Assembly: GCF_014174165.1 (NCBI RefSeq)
Contig: NZ_JABEQN010000001.1
Location: 186,001 to 250,000, forward strand
From: Gluconacetobacter dulcium
GTDB taxonomy: Bacteria > Pseudomonadota > Alphaproteobacteria > Acetobacterales > Acetobacteraceae
Reading direction: 5' to 3'
Length of the DNA stretch: 64,000 nt
The notes below the pieces were generated by a model. That model did not search any database. It was not told where the DNA came from and saw only the letters and a list, made by a program, of their open reading frames with translations. The translations under genes were made by a program, and so were the position numbers. This document shows positions 44,085 to 51,866 of the stretch, one piece after another (the stretch's first letter is position 1; every line of letters starts with the position of its first letter).

Positions 44085-44142
44085 TCGGAACGTTTTACTT
44101 GATGTTCATACAGAGTACAGATCAAACCGTGGCGAAGACAAT

Positions 44143-45294
44143 ATGCAGGACGTAAACGACACGCCGGACGCCGTCGAGCCCGATGAGGCCAGCGCCGACG
44201 CGCCGCACGAAACGCCGGGCCACGGGTCGGATGCGGGCCATACCACGCGAGAAGATGCGTCTACGGGCTTCGAAAACAGCATGATCAGCAGCCATGTGCT
44301 GGATCAGTCTGAAATCGACAGTCTGCTTGGCAATACATTCGCCGGACTCCCCGACCGGGAAGAGACCGGCATGGAACGGGTCATCAAGGCCGGCTTCGTG
44401 GCGTACGAACGCCTCCCGATGCTGGAAATCGTGCTGGACCGGCTCGTCAGGCTCCTGTCGTCAACGCTTCGCAGCTTCACGAACGACAACGTCGAAATCA
44501 CCATGGAGAGCACGCGCTCGATGTGTTTCGGCGACTACATGAACACTGTGCCGTCATCCTCGCTGTTCGCGGTTTTCAAGGCCGTCCAGTGGGAGAATTA
44601 CGGGCTCGTCGTCGTCGACTCCGCACTGTCCTATTCCATTATCGATATTCTGATGGGCGGTCCGCGCGGCGTGGGTCACGCCGGGACCGAGGGCCGCCCG
44701 CACACGGCGATCGAACGGTCCCTGATCGAAAAACTGATCACGTTGACCCTCAACGATCTCTCGGCGGCGTTCAATCCCGTCTGCACCATCGACCTCACCT
44801 TCGAACGACTCGAGGTCAGCTCCCGTTTCGCTGCCATCGCCCGCGCCTCCAATGCCGTAGTGATGACAAAGCTGCATATCGACATGGAAGACAAGAGCGG
44901 AAATCTGGATCTCATCATTCCCTATGCGACCCTGGAACCGGTGCGCGATCGCCTGTCCCAGCAGTTCATGGGCGAACGGTTTGGTCGCGATTCAATCTGG
45001 GAAAACCATCTGATCTCCGAGATTCTCGAAACCGACGTTGAAGTGTCGGCCGTATTCGAGGAAAAGCTCGTCTCCCTTTCCGAAGTCCTCAACCTGCGCC
45101 CCGGTGCCCAGATCGCGTTTCCCTACAGGAAAGACGCCGATATCCATGTCACGCTGCAGTGCGGACAAACCTCTCTCTTCGTGGGAAGGCTCGGCCAATT
45201 GCACGGCAAGGCAGCAGTGAAAATCGAACGACGGCTGGTACCGCCCGACAGCCCCCATACCCACACCACCCCACCGCCTGCGTCAGGCGAATAA
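44143..45294 (+). CDS. fliM: flagellar switch protein FliM
   Basis: The 383-residue protein has the CheY-P-binding motif LDQSEIDSLL (residues 53-62) after an unusually long acidic extension of about 50 residues. The CheC-like middle domain shows LVRLLSSTLRSFTNDNVEI, ILMGGPRG and ERSLIEKLITLTLNDLSAAF, and the C-terminal SpoA domain lies at about 300-370. FliM binds CheY-P and reverses the motor. In most species the EIDxLL motif sits at the extreme N-terminus, so the extension is notable; an internal Met47 (MISSHVLDQSEID) would give the usual arrangement and could be the true start. Confidence 0.95.
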   Translation: MQDVNDTPDAVEPDEASADAPHETPGHGSDAGHTTREDASTGFENSMISSHVLDQSEIDSLLGNTFAGLPDREETGMERVIKAGFVAYERLPMLEIVLDRLVRLLSSTLRSFTNDNVEITMESTRSMCFGDYMNTVPSSSLFAVFKAVQWENYGLVVVDSALSYSIIDILMGGPRGVGHAGTEGRPHTAIERSLIEKLITLTLNDLSAAFNPVCTIDLTFERLEVSSRFAAIARASNAVVMTKLHIDMEDKSGNLDLIIPYATLEPVRDRLSQQFMGERFGRDSIWENHLISEILETDVEVSAVFEEKLVSLSEVLNLRPGAQIAFPYRKDADIHVTLQCGQTSLFVGRLGQLHGKAAVKIERRLVPPDSPHTHTTPPPASGE

Positions 45295-45374
45295 GCAAAC
45301 AGGACAACCCCGATTCCTTCTCTCACGACCCGCCCGTCGCTTCCCAACCGGGCCAGACTGGAGACATCTGGCAG

Positions 45375-46124
45375 ATGCTGACTCAGATCCAGCTGATCAT
45401 CGAAATCGTTTTATCGTTCTTCCTGCTTCTGGGAATTATCTACAGCTTTTATCTCAGTCGGGTTCTTTCCAACCTGAAGCACGACCGCGAAAGCCTGATG
45501 GGCCTGGTCGAAAAGCTCGAAGCCAGCGTAAAAAGCGCGGAAGAAGGCGTGGAGAAACTGCGCATAGCCGGGGAAGTCAGCGGCCGCCCACTCAGCCGCA
45601 TGATCGAATTGGCCAAGGTAACAGGCACCGAACTCGACACCATGGTCGAGAAGGCCGACGCGACGGCCGGACGTCTGGAGATGGCGACGATCAAGGCTTC
45701 TCCGCACGAAAGGAAGCTTGAACAACTGCTCGAAAAAGCATCCGAAATCGAGCTAAAGCTGCATGCCGAAGTCCAAAACCAACCTGTATCCGAAGACACG
45801 GAGCACACCATTGCCGCCGCGGTTCCGGCAGAGATACAGGAGAACCGTCACGAACCCGCGCGGTCACAGCAATCCGCGAAGCAGGACGAGCCTGTCCCCC
45901 CTCGGAACACAACACCGCCAATCGCCCAACCTGCGGCTGATAACGTCACACTCAGGGCGACACGCGATGAAAGTCCGGCCCTTCGCCCGAGTCCCCCTCC
46001 GGCAGCGGAAAGGGAAAATGACGGGCCGAAGAATGCCAGAAGCCGAGCATCGACCTCAAATCGTCAGAAAAATCATCAGATGAAAAGGCTCGAGAACACT
46101 TTTCTCGGCCGGCCCGCTCGGTAA
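45375..46124 (+). CDS. membrane-anchored coiled-coil protein (DUF6468-like)
   Basis: From the ATG at 45375 the protein has 249 residues: one membrane helix (about 6-28), then a coiled-coil/helical part (about 30-135) with LKHDRESLMGLVEKLEASVKSAEEGVEKLR and HERKLEQLLEKASEIELKL, and a disordered Pro/Glu-rich basic C-terminus. It resembles the DUF6468 proteins found beside fliM/fliL in Acetobacteraceae and Rhodospirillales. The function is unknown; a motor- or export-associated scaffold is possible. The frame is open further upstream (from 45159), but that part overlaps fliM. Confidence 0.7.
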   Translation: MLTQIQLIIEIVLSFFLLLGIIYSFYLSRVLSNLKHDRESLMGLVEKLEASVKSAEEGVEKLRIAGEVSGRPLSRMIELAKVTGTELDTMVEKADATAGRLEMATIKASPHERKLEQLLEKASEIELKLHAEVQNQPVSEDTEHTIAAAVPAEIQENRHEPARSQQSAKQDEPVPPRNTTPPIAQPAADNVTLRATRDESPALRPSPPPAAERENDGPKNARSRASTSNRQKNHQMKRLENTFLGRPAR

Positions 46125-46136
46125 AGCCCCCCTGTT

Positions 46137-46628
46137 CTACCAGTAGCCACCGATGACATGTCGGGGCTGGCTGGGTCCGGGATCAGCGTTGGGCGACCAT
46201 GCGCTCCAGTCCCACGACGCGGTATCGCGCCGGTTTTCGGCCGCCATCGCAGGGATTGCCGAGGGGGCGGGGACAGCTTTCTTCCCTGCGGAAACCGACG
46301 ATACATAATAGCTGTAGGCTGTCGCCGACCCCATATACACACAGCCACAGCCGATCGGATCGGCATAGAGATACACCGGCCCGACCGTGGACGGCCGATA
46401 CGTGACCTCGCCGGGCGGAAGCGTATTCATCATGGCGTAGCGTGCGGTCGTGTCCGCCTTGTGCGCCACAAAGCCGGCGTCTGCCAGACGGCGTCCCATA
46501 TCCAGATATGGCTTGGCCGGCGACAGGCAGCCCGCAAGCCCGGCCGACGCCAGGGTCACCGCACCCACCCGCATCGCATGCCGCCGGATATCAGGCAGCA
46601 AAGCCGCGAAATGACATCGTAGATTCAT
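46137..46628 (-). CDS. putative lipoprotein in flagellar locus, unknown function
   Basis: From the ATG at 46628 (AAAAGAGA upstream) the protein has 163 residues. The signal ends in a lipobox LAGC; a shorter start at Met19 (46574, MRVGAVTLASAGLAGC) would give a more typical signal length. The mature part has GRRLADAGFVAHKADTTARYA and a Tyr/Gly/Cys-rich segment (YLYADPIGCGCVYMG), suggesting a small beta-rich outer-membrane-attached domain. It may be the last gene of the minus-strand flgI operon (145-bp gap). No family is recognised. Confidence 0.7.
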   Translation of the reverse strand: MNLRCHFAALLPDIRRHAMRVGAVTLASAGLAGCLSPAKPYLDMGRRLADAGFVAHKADTTARYAMMNTLPPGEVTYRPSTVGPVYLYADPIGCGCVYMGSATAYSYYVSSVSAGKKAVPAPSAIPAMAAENRRDTASWDWSAWSPNADPGPSQPRHVIGGYW

Positions 46629-46773
46629 GAATTCTCTTTTCCGGATACCGAGAAGCCGAACATTCGAACCCCTTCCATCCAGACGTGCCCAGCCCAAAGA
46701 GGTCTCTTCAGTCTATACCGCATGCCGTCCAGGCACATTCCGACGGCAGAAGGAAACGAACGAACAGACGGCG

Positions 46774-47205
46774 TCAGACATCGCTGCGCAATGTCAGTGC
46801 TGCCTGCGCGCAGGGATTGGGCATATATTGACCCGAAGCACCATAACCGACGCCTGCATCCTGCGTCGCATCCACGACGATCAGCCGAATCAGGATATTC
46901 TGCGCGTCGATCGCATTTTTCAGCAATGTTCGATTGGCGTGCACCAATGCACCGAAGCGGCCAGCCACATCTTCGATTTCCGACGTCTTCAGACCATGAA
47001 TCTGGTCGGCCGATAACGAATCGGCACGACTCACTGCCAGGATGCGCTCCAGAGCGTCCATTTCTCTTTGCTTTGCCGGAAGCATATCCACGACCTCCCG
47101 CAGCCTGCCGGCTTTCAGAAGATCGTTCTCAGTCTCAAGCACGGAGCAGACCGTCTGGAAGCTGGTCAGAAGGGAAGCCGCCATTCCGGCCGACGCGCGG
47201 CTCAT
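46774..47205 (-). CDS. FlgN-like export chaperone candidate
   Basis: The 143-residue, almost wholly helical protein overlaps the flgJ stop by 4 bp. FQTVCSVLETENDLLKAGRLREVVDMLPAKQREMDALERIL in two helices is the FlgN/FliT-like layout of small flagellar chaperones, which protect hook-associated proteins before export. Its substrates FlgK and FlgL are not encoded here. Similarity is by layout and position more than by strict motifs. Confidence 0.7.
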   Translation of the reverse strand: MSRASAGMAASLLTSFQTVCSVLETENDLLKAGRLREVVDMLPAKQREMDALERILAVSRADSLSADQIHGLKTSEIEDVAGRFGALVHANRTLLKNAIDAQNILIRLIVVDATQDAGVGYGASGQYMPNPCAQAALTLRSDV

Positions 47206-47549
47206 GACTGGCTCTGCTCCTGCTGCGCCTGTTCCTGCATGGCCAGAATCTGGCGATAGACGCTGTCGGCAATGCCGATACCACCGTTATTGGCGATCTG
47301 CTTGCCAATTTCCAGAACCTGAAGCGATCGGAACTGCTTCTCGGCCGCACCGCCCCCGAACATGCCTTTGGACGTGTCCACCGTATCGAACATGGGCTGC
47401 AACAATTCGCCGATGGTCACGCTTTCAAACGAGACGGCCGCCTTGCGGGCCTCTTCCGTACGGGCCGAATCCTGGTTCGCCTGCCCGGTCGCAACCTGCT
47501 GCCGGCTCATCGTGGACAACGAGGACGCGACATCACCTATACCACTCAT
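47202..47549 (-). CDS. flgJ: flagellar rod-binding protein FlgJ, N-terminal domain only
   Basis: The 115-residue protein is the rod-scaffold half of FlgJ: AAVSFESVTIGELLQPMFDT (residues about 37-56) and FGGGAAEKQFRSLQVLEIGKQIANNGGIGIADSVYRQIL. The muramidase half found in enterobacterial FlgJ (about 313 residues) is absent. A separate lytic transglycosylase gene 1.5 kb away (49071) probably does that job. It follows flgI by 6 bp and overlaps the FlgN-like gene. Confidence 0.93.
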   Translation of the reverse strand: MSGIGDVASSLSTMSRQQVATGQANQDSARTEEARKAAVSFESVTIGELLQPMFDTVDTSKGMFGGGAAEKQFRSLQVLEIGKQIANNGGIGIADSVYRQILAMQEQAQQEQSQS

Positions 47550-47555
47550 GCGTCG

Positions 47556-48686
47556 CTACCTTACCTCAAGATCGGCCTGGAGCGCCCCATCGGCCTTGAT
47601 GGCCTGAAGGATACCGATCATATCCCGCGGCCCCATGCCCAGAGCGTTCATACCTGCAACCAAACTGGCAAGAGTCGGCCCCTCGCGCAATATCCCCAGC
47701 CGATTAGAACTCCCCGTGTTCGCCTCAATCTGCGTTCGTGGCAGAATAGCGGTCGTTCCATTGGAAAACGGGCCAGGCTGGGACGCCACAGGCAGTTCCG
47801 TAACCTGGATGGTCAGATTTCCCTGTGCGATGGCAACGGTGCTGATGCGCACATTGTCGCCCATGACGATCGTTCCGCTGGCCTCATCGACAATCACCTT
47901 GGCCATCGTATCGGGCTCGATGCTCAGGTCGCCGATCCGATACAGGGTTGTCGCCGCATTGCGCCCGGAGAGGTCGATGGCAATGGTACGCGGATCGTCA
48001 ACCCGTGCCATGCCGCGCCCGATAGAGCGGTTGATCACATCGACAATTCTGTTCGCAGTTGTAAAATTGGCATTACGCAGGGAAAGATGAATAATCCCGC
48101 CTGCCCCCAGATTGACCGGCACTTCGCGTTCGACCACCGCCCCATTGGCAATATGGCCGCTGGTCGGAATATTCTGCGTCATGCCGCCGCCGGCTCCGCT
48201 GGCCGCGAATGCGTTGGTCACCAGCGATCCCTGGGCGACGGCATAAACTTCGCCATCCGCGGCCTGAAGCGGCGTCACCAGCAACGTCCCGCCGGCGAGG
48301 TCCCGCGCATCACCGACGGCGGAAACCGTCACATCAATCCGTCCGCCCCCGTGCGAAAAAGGCGGCAGGGTCGCGGTCACCATCACGGCGGCCACGTCAT
48401 GGGTCTGAAGCTGCACTTCGCGGTCGCGAATATTCACCCCGAGGCGGTTCAGCATGCTGATCAGCGTTTCGCGCGTGAAAATGGTATTGGTCAGTCGATC
48501 GCCCGTACCCCGGAGTCCGACGACAAGGCCATAGCCGACCAACTGGTTGTCGCGCACGCCTTCATAATCGACGATATCCTTCACCCGAACCATCGCGGCA
48601 CTGGCCGACGGAAACGGGAGCAGCCCGATCAGGAGAAACGCGGTCGAAACCAGCGCCACAATCCGCCGGAAACAAGGCACCTGCAT
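47556..48686 (-). CDS. flgI: flagellar P-ring protein FlgI
   Basis: From the ATG at 48686 the protein has 376 residues, starting with a signal peptide (RRIVALVSTAFLLIGLLPFPSASA). RVKDIVDYEGVRDNQLVGYGLVVGLRGTGD, FAASGAGGGMTQNIPTSGHIANGA and the C-terminal SLVAGMNALGMGPRDMIGILQAIKADGALQADLEV are family landmarks. FlgI polymerises in the periplasm around the rod with help from FlgA. The frame extends to 48782, but the extra residues precede the signal peptide and are unlikely. First gene of flgI-flgJ-FlgN-like. Confidence 0.97.
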   Translation of the reverse strand: MQVPCFRRIVALVSTAFLLIGLLPFPSASAAMVRVKDIVDYEGVRDNQLVGYGLVVGLRGTGDRLTNTIFTRETLISMLNRLGVNIRDREVQLQTHDVAAVMVTATLPPFSHGGGRIDVTVSAVGDARDLAGGTLLVTPLQAADGEVYAVAQGSLVTNAFAASGAGGGMTQNIPTSGHIANGAVVEREVPVNLGAGGIIHLSLRNANFTTANRIVDVINRSIGRGMARVDDPRTIAIDLSGRNAATTLYRIGDLSIEPDTMAKVIVDEASGTIVMGDNVRISTVAIAQGNLTIQVTELPVASQPGPFSNGTTAILPRTQIEANTGSSNRLGILREGPTLASLVAGMNALGMGPRDMIGILQAIKADGALQADLEVR

Positions 48687-49070
48687 GCTTTTCCGACTGA
48701 AAGACGCGGCATCCGTTCCATCGCCGCGACCGAAATGGTTGCGATAGAGGCTGGCCGCCCTGAGGCAAGTCCTCATAGACACTGGTCACCTTTTGCACTT
48801 CGGCCCATGGCATTCCGCGAAGTGACCATGGCAGATTTTGAGAATACGCCGCGGGACCACCACATTCAATGGCCCAACGACGTGAAATGAGAAGGATAGT
48901 CCGCCTTGTCTCTTCGGCTTCCGTCCGGTTGTGGACCATCGAGGAAATGAGGTAAAGCCGGTCGACTGCCCATACCTCAAAGTTCGATAGACCCGTTTCA
49001 GAACGCATGCGCGACGACCTCGCCGTTCCATGCGCCGCCGAACGGCCTACGATACAGGGAGAGACGGCCT
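48687..49070. other. divergent space between flgI and the lytic transglycosylase gene
   Basis: These 384 bp should hold promoters for both directions. No palindrome, CtrA-type site or clear -35/-10 pair was found, and no gene is supported in any frame. AGGGAGAG at 49056-49063 is the ribosome site of the plus-strand gene. Confidence 0.4.
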
Positions 49071-49952
49071 GTGATAGGTCCAGCCCCGATACCGGCCATG
49101 CGCTGCCACGCTCCACGACACCACGCATGTCGGACGACACTGGCCGTCCTCATCCTGCTCCTGCCGGCCCGCACCGCATTCGCCCGCCCCCCGGAAGCGT
49201 CGCTCTGCATCGCGGCGACAGCGCAAGCGGAACGGGCTCTCCATGTCCCGGATGGTTTTCTCAATGCCATGAGCCGGGTCGAAAGCGGCAAGCCAGGCCC
49301 GGACGGCACCATTTCCGCATGGCCGTGGACGATCACGGCGTCGGGAATCGGCCATTATTATTCAACGCGCGCCGAAGCCGTCGCGGCCGTGGAAGCCTTT
49401 CGTCAGCAAGGGATCCAGTCGATCGACGTCGGTTGCATGCAGGTCAACCTGCAACAGCATCCGGACGCCTTCGCCTCGCTCGACCAGGCATTCGACCCGG
49501 TCGCCAATACGCTGTACGCCGGCCGGTTCCTGCTCCAGATGTATGACAAGACGGGAAGCTGGCCGCGCGCCGCAGCCGCATACCACTCCCAGACACCCGG
49601 CATCGGCACCCCCTACCAGTGGAAGGTCCTGGAAGCCTGGGCGATCCCGCAGGATGGACGGGATACACACGCGCCGGCGCGCCAGAACGTCCGCATGGCA
49701 TCCTCCATCACGCCAGCGTCCATGCATCCGTCCACGCCCAAAACGATACAGCAACCAACCCTCACGGCCGACGCACAACCCGATACCGACGGCAGCGCTC
49801 CCCCGGCGCCGGCCAAGGTCTTTCACCCGTTCCAGGGATTTGCGCATTTCACCCAGCCCACGATCCACCGCCCGACCACGGGCGGCATGCGGGGGCGCAC
49901 GCTGGCATCCTACCGTGCCAACCCCGTCATGCTGGCCCGCCCGACGGGCTGA
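49071..49952 (+). CDS. secreted lytic transglycosylase, probable flagellar muramidase (SltF-like)
   Basis: The 293-residue protein starts at GTG (AGGGAGAG 7 nt upstream); the internal ATG 49098 lacks a site. A signal peptide (LAVLILLLPARTAFA) is followed by an SLT domain with catalytic Glu71 in AMSRVESG, then VGCMQVNLQQHP, FDPVANTLYAGRFL and AAAYHSQTPGIG, the goose-lysozyme-type core. The C-terminal 90 residues are disordered and Pro/Thr-rich. It should open the peptidoglycan for rod passage, replacing the missing half of FlgJ, as SltF does in Rhodobacter. Confidence 0.85.
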   Translation: MIGPAPIPAMRCHAPRHHACRTTLAVLILLLPARTAFARPPEASLCIAATAQAERALHVPDGFLNAMSRVESGKPGPDGTISAWPWTITASGIGHYYSTRAEAVAAVEAFRQQGIQSIDVGCMQVNLQQHPDAFASLDQAFDPVANTLYAGRFLLQMYDKTGSWPRAAAAYHSQTPGIGTPYQWKVLEAWAIPQDGRDTHAPARQNVRMASSITPASMHPSTPKTIQQPTLTADAQPDTDGSAPPAPAKVFHPFQGFAHFTQPTIHRPTTGGMRGRTLASYRANPVMLARPTG

Positions 49953-50010
49953 TGCCCGGCGTGCCGAACCGTTCCACGCGAAACATCGCCCCGCCCGAAC
50001 CAGCCCAGCG

Positions 50011-51606
50011 TTAGAGCCAGTTGCGCAAAGCCCGCCCGACTTCCTGCAATACAGGTGCGAACGATCGCTCCCTCGCCCGGAACACGCGCATGTTCGGATA
50101 CCAGGGCGTGCCACTTCCTTCATCGCCCCATCGCCAGCAGGCATCCCAACGGCTGACCAGCCACACGGGGCAGCCGAGGGCGCCGGCAAGATGCAGCGGT
50201 GCCGTATCGACAGAAATGACCAGATCAAGATTTTTCATGATCGCCGCGGTATCGGCCATGTCACGTACATCGCCCATCGGGTCGAAGAGCGGTTGACCAT
50301 TCCATGCCTCGATTTCCGCGCGCGGCCCACCGAACTGTAGATTGACCAGCGTGGCCTCCACCGGGGTAAGGGCCGCTCCCATCTCGGCCAACGTGGTCGA
50401 ACGACGCTTGTCCGCCAGATCATACTCGGATTGCGCCCGCCGTTCGCCCGCCCAGACCAGCCCGACACGCGGCCGCCTGTCGGGCAAAAGGGCGGCAAAC
50501 CGTGCGACATCCCCCTCCTCGGCACGCAGATAGGGAATGGCAGCCGGAATATCCCGCACCGACATCACACCGCTGATATAAGGAAGATCCGGAATCGGGG
50601 CAGCATAGCTGTAGCCGTCCTCCCGGCCAAAGCTCCACTTGTCGCGAACGCACACGCCAGGGAAAGACTGAGACAAAAGACGAACGAGCATCGGAGGCAC
50701 GACGACAGTCACCTCCGCCCCCCTTTCCAGCAGATAAGGGAGGCAGCGGATGAATTGAATAGTATCGCCGAACCCCTGCTCGTCGAACAGCAGAACCTTC
50801 CGCCCCGATACGTCATCATCAGGCCCCAGGCGCGGTAATTCCAGGTACCATGCCGACTTGTCCTTAACAATCAGGTCCCGCTTAGAATAAATCTGCCAAC
50901 CATCCGCCAGCCTCCCGGCCTTCAGCAGCGTGCAGGCATAACCGAAGCTGGCGTCGGGCGACGGCTCAAGTGCCAGCGCCCTTTCATACCAGGGAAGGGC
51001 TTCGGACGACCGATTGAGACGCCCCAGGGCGCATCCGATATTGTTCAGAAGAGCCGCAGTCACGTCTCCGTTCATGAGATGAGACTGCAGGATCTTCAGC
51101 GCCTCCACCGGGTATCCGGCTTCAAGAAGCGACATCGATATGAATTCACATATATTCGCACGCTTCTCTGGATAACGCTCCATCATGCCGGAGAACAGGG
51201 CGCACCCTCCGGCGACATCGCCGCTAACAACGCGAACATGCGCCAGAAACGCCTGTGCCGACACATCGTCCGGATCGACCCGCAGCGTATTGCGCGCCAA
51301 TGTTTCGACAATATCATAACGGGAACTGTACCGCAGGATCACCGTCGCACCGGCCAGGCTCAACTGCCCGTCGTCCAGATGCAGTGACGTTACCTCCAGT
51401 ACCAGCCGGGTAACCTCGATGAGGTGCGCTTTCGCCGCCAACTTATCGCACGCCTCGATCAGATGGGCTGGCGTCGGCGATTGCAGCAGGCTTTCCTTCA
51501 GAAGCGCGACATCCACGAACTGCGCGGCATCGCCCATTTCGGACCCCAGGCCCCTCTTCGTTTCAATATCCGTCACAAATCCTGCCTCGCCTCGTCCGGG
51601 AGCCAT
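50011..51606 (-). CDS. TPR protein with glycosyltransferase (GT9/GT41-like) domain
   Basis: The protein (531 residues from the first ATG) has an N-terminal tetratricopeptide region (about 60-250, with NNIGCALGRLNRSSEALPWYERALALEPSPDASFGYACTLLKAGR in TPR blocks). A C-terminal GT-B half follows: SGRKVLLFDEQGFGDTIQFIRCLPYL, VGLVWAGERR and DLVISVDTAPLHLAGALGCPVWLVSRWDACWRW. Such TPR-glycosyltransferases often modify proteins. Placed within the flagellar locus, glycosylation of flagellin or another axial protein is a reasonable guess. Starts at 51606 (ATG), 51576 (GTG, with a better upstream purine stretch) and 51537 (ATG) are all possible. Confidence 0.82.
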   Translation of the reverse strand: MAPGRGEAGFVTDIETKRGLGSEMGDAAQFVDVALLKESLLQSPTPAHLIEACDKLAAKAHLIEVTRLVLEVTSLHLDDGQLSLAGATVILRYSSRYDIVETLARNTLRVDPDDVSAQAFLAHVRVVSGDVAGGCALFSGMMERYPEKRANICEFISMSLLEAGYPVEALKILQSHLMNGDVTAALLNNIGCALGRLNRSSEALPWYERALALEPSPDASFGYACTLLKAGRLADGWQIYSKRDLIVKDKSAWYLELPRLGPDDDVSGRKVLLFDEQGFGDTIQFIRCLPYLLERGAEVTVVVPPMLVRLLSQSFPGVCVRDKWSFGREDGYSYAAPIPDLPYISGVMSVRDIPAAIPYLRAEEGDVARFAALLPDRRPRVGLVWAGERRAQSEYDLADKRRSTTLAEMGAALTPVEATLVNLQFGGPRAEIEAWNGQPLFDPMGDVRDMADTAAIMKNLDLVISVDTAPLHLAGALGCPVWLVSRWDACWRWGDEGSGTPWYPNMRVFRARERSFAPVLQEVGRALRNWL

Positions 51607-51866
51607 GCCCAGCGCTCTGCCTCACAACGGGGGGCGGTTCTCGAACCACCCGAAGATCAACCCGTCACCTCCCCGCCGGCAGATCGGCCGGAAGGGTCCA
51701 TATTCCACGCAGGCGCCCTTTTTCGCGCCTTGCTCAAAACCGACTATAACGGTACTTATCGCCCCCAGAAACCGGTCCTGTACGGTATATCTCGCAGCAT
51801 ATGGCCGCAGATCATCGCCAGATATCGTTATGACCATGACCGGCACGCGAAAGGGAATGTGGCATC

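Noticed and set aside
48087-48890. 267-codon plus-strand frame opposite flgI
   Set aside because: Antisense shadow of a clear FlgI; no motifs.
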